From Flavobacteriaceae bacterium (GTDB taxonomy: Bacteria > Bacteroidota > Bacteroidia > Flavobacteriales > Flavobacteriaceae), in NCBI GenBank assembly GCA_023141985.1, contig JAGLKH010000143.1, positions 1 to 6,314 on the forward strand: DNA of 6,314 nucleotides, in the 5' to 3' direction. Below, one piece after another: positions 5,568-6,314 of this stretch. The notes below the pieces were generated by a model. It worked only from the letters and a program-made list of their open reading frames with translations. It did no database searches and was not told where the DNA came from. Each line of letters opens with the position of its first letter. Position 1 is the stretch's first letter. Made by a program: the position numbers and the translations under genes.

Positions 5568-6290
5568 TTACTTGATTACTTTTGTGTTATTTACCAATTC
5601 ATTCTTGGCGTCTTCCTTATCCTCTTTTGTGTCAACTTTTACAGTTTTTTCTTCAGTAGTTTCTTCTTCGTCTCCTCCAGTTAACATCCCACCAAAACTC
5701 ATAAAACCTATGGCCATTAATCCTGTTATAATGAATGTAATTCCTAATCCTCGTAAAGGTGCTGGTACGTTTGAATATCTAATTTTTTCACGAATTGCAG
5801 CAATAGCAAGAATTGCTAAAAACCAACCAATTCCTGAACCAATCCCATACACCGTTGCTAATCCTAAAGTTGGAATTTCACGAGATTGCATAAATAATGA
5901 ACCTCCTAAAATAGCACAGTTTACAGCAATTAGTGGTAAAAATATTCCTAATGAATTATATAATGCAGGAGAAAATTTTTCTACTACTATTTCTACCAAT
6001 TGCACCATAGTTGCAATAGTAGCAATAAACAGGATGAATGACAAGAAACTTAAATCGTATGTTTCATAGCTTTCGCCTAACCAAGACAATGCTCCTGGTT
6101 GTAAAATGTACTGATCCAATAACCAGTTTAAAGGTACTGTAATAGCTAATACAAAGATTACTGCTGCACCAAGACCTACTGCAGTGGATACTTTTTTAGA
6201 TACAGCAAGGTAAGAGCACATTCCCAAGAATGTTGCAAACACCATGTTATCTATAAATATTGATTTGAAAAATAATTCTAAATATTCCAT
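5568..6290 (-). CDS. nqrE: Na+-translocating NADH:quinone reductase subunit E
   Basis: A 240-aa integral membrane NqrE with about six hydrophobic helices (roughly 8-30, 36-58, 80-104, 112-134, 143-167 and 181-202). Cys25 (in [10 protein letters not shown]) and Cys125 (in [11 protein letters not shown]) correspond to the cysteines that, with a matching pair in NqrD, hold the intramembrane iron centre in Na+-NQR. That centre carries electrons across the membrane between NqrF and NqrC. Residues 205-240 form a strongly charged tail (DEEETTEEK, then [10 protein letters not shown]), extending it beyond the roughly 200 residues of proteobacterial NqrE. nqrF follows after one base. The ATG at 6288 opens the conserved [15 protein letters not shown] start. 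A seven-base tandem repeat lies 8-24 bases upstream. nqrD is expected just beyond the window edge. Confidence 0.97.
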   Translation of the reverse strand: MEYLELFFKSIFIDNMVFATFLGMCSYLAVSKKVSTAVGLGAAVIFVLAITVPLNWLLDQYILQPGALSWLGESYETYDLSFLSFILFIATIATMVQLVEIVVEKFSPALYNSLGIFLPLIAVNCAILGGSLFMQSREIPTLGLATVYGIGSGIGWFLAILAIAAIREKIRYSNVPAPLRGLGITFIITGLMAIGFMSFGGMLTGGDEEETTEEKTVKVDTKEDKEDAKNELVNNTKVIK

Positions 6291-6297
6291 TTTTTAA

Positions 6298-6314
6298 GTG
6301 TTCAGTGTTCAGTG
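6298..6314. repeat. Heptanucleotide tandem repeat upstream of nqrE, cut by window edge
   Basis: GTGTTCA is repeated about 2.4 times and runs to the end of the window, so the copy number is a minimum. On the minus strand it reads as CACTGAA units and lies in the leader directly upstream of nqrE, ending 7 bases before the ATG. It may sit in the nqrD-nqrE gap or overlap the end of nqrD; the window does not show which. Confidence 0.55.

Noticed and set aside
5545..6069. 174-aa plus-strand open frame opposite nqrE
   Set aside because: It is the complement of a well-supported nqrE and the start of nqrF. Its serine- and isoleucine-rich translation is what antisense of hydrophobic helices gives, and it has no motif or start signal.

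Overview
The window looks like chromosomal DNA of a low-GC marine-type member of the Flavobacteriia (Bacteroidota). The grounds are AT-rich codon use, start sites without clear Shine-Dalgarno sequences, a TAnnTTTG-type -7 promoter element, tandem DUF6090-family genes (typical of this class), and palindromic interspersed repeats with TGTCAT/ATGACA ends. No species can be named from the sequence alone.

Right side (4256-6290, minus strand): the end of an nqr operon. nqrE and nqrF are one base apart and encode two subunits of the Na+-translocating NADH:quinone oxidoreductase. The rest of the operon (nqrA-D) should lie beyond the right edge. Left side (19-1011, minus strand): apbE, a lipoprotein FAD:protein FMN transferase, the enzyme that attaches FMN covalently to NqrB and NqrC. 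These flanks belong to one functional unit, the respiratory Na+ pump and its flavin-loading enzyme, and they face the same way.

Middle (1206-4200, plus strand): about 3 kb of genes running against both flanks. It contains four DUF6090-family membrane-anchored proteins. Three are full length (240, 259 and 251 aa) and one is short (111 aa). It also holds a 63-aa coiled-coil protein ending in a DxDxDG loop. The four DUF6090 proteins share an almost invariant N-terminal block of about 46 residues (cationic segment, one membrane helix, NNWN motif) followed by very different bodies. Genes 1-2 and 3-4 overlap by 4 and 8 bases. A fifth DUF6090 start at 4132 runs straight into a palindromic repeat and is only a stub. 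A second palindromic repeat (2526-2587) splits the cluster and is preceded by a related short leader. No function is established for DUF6090 that I can name.

The plausible reading is that a DUF6090 array sits in or beside an ancestral nqr-apbE unit, leaving apbE with its own promoter and palindromic elements at the transcription-unit boundaries. There is no CRISPR array, tRNA, rRNA or recognisable transposase or integrase gene. The DUF6090 array with its conserved heads, stub and palindromes is the least explained part of the window.
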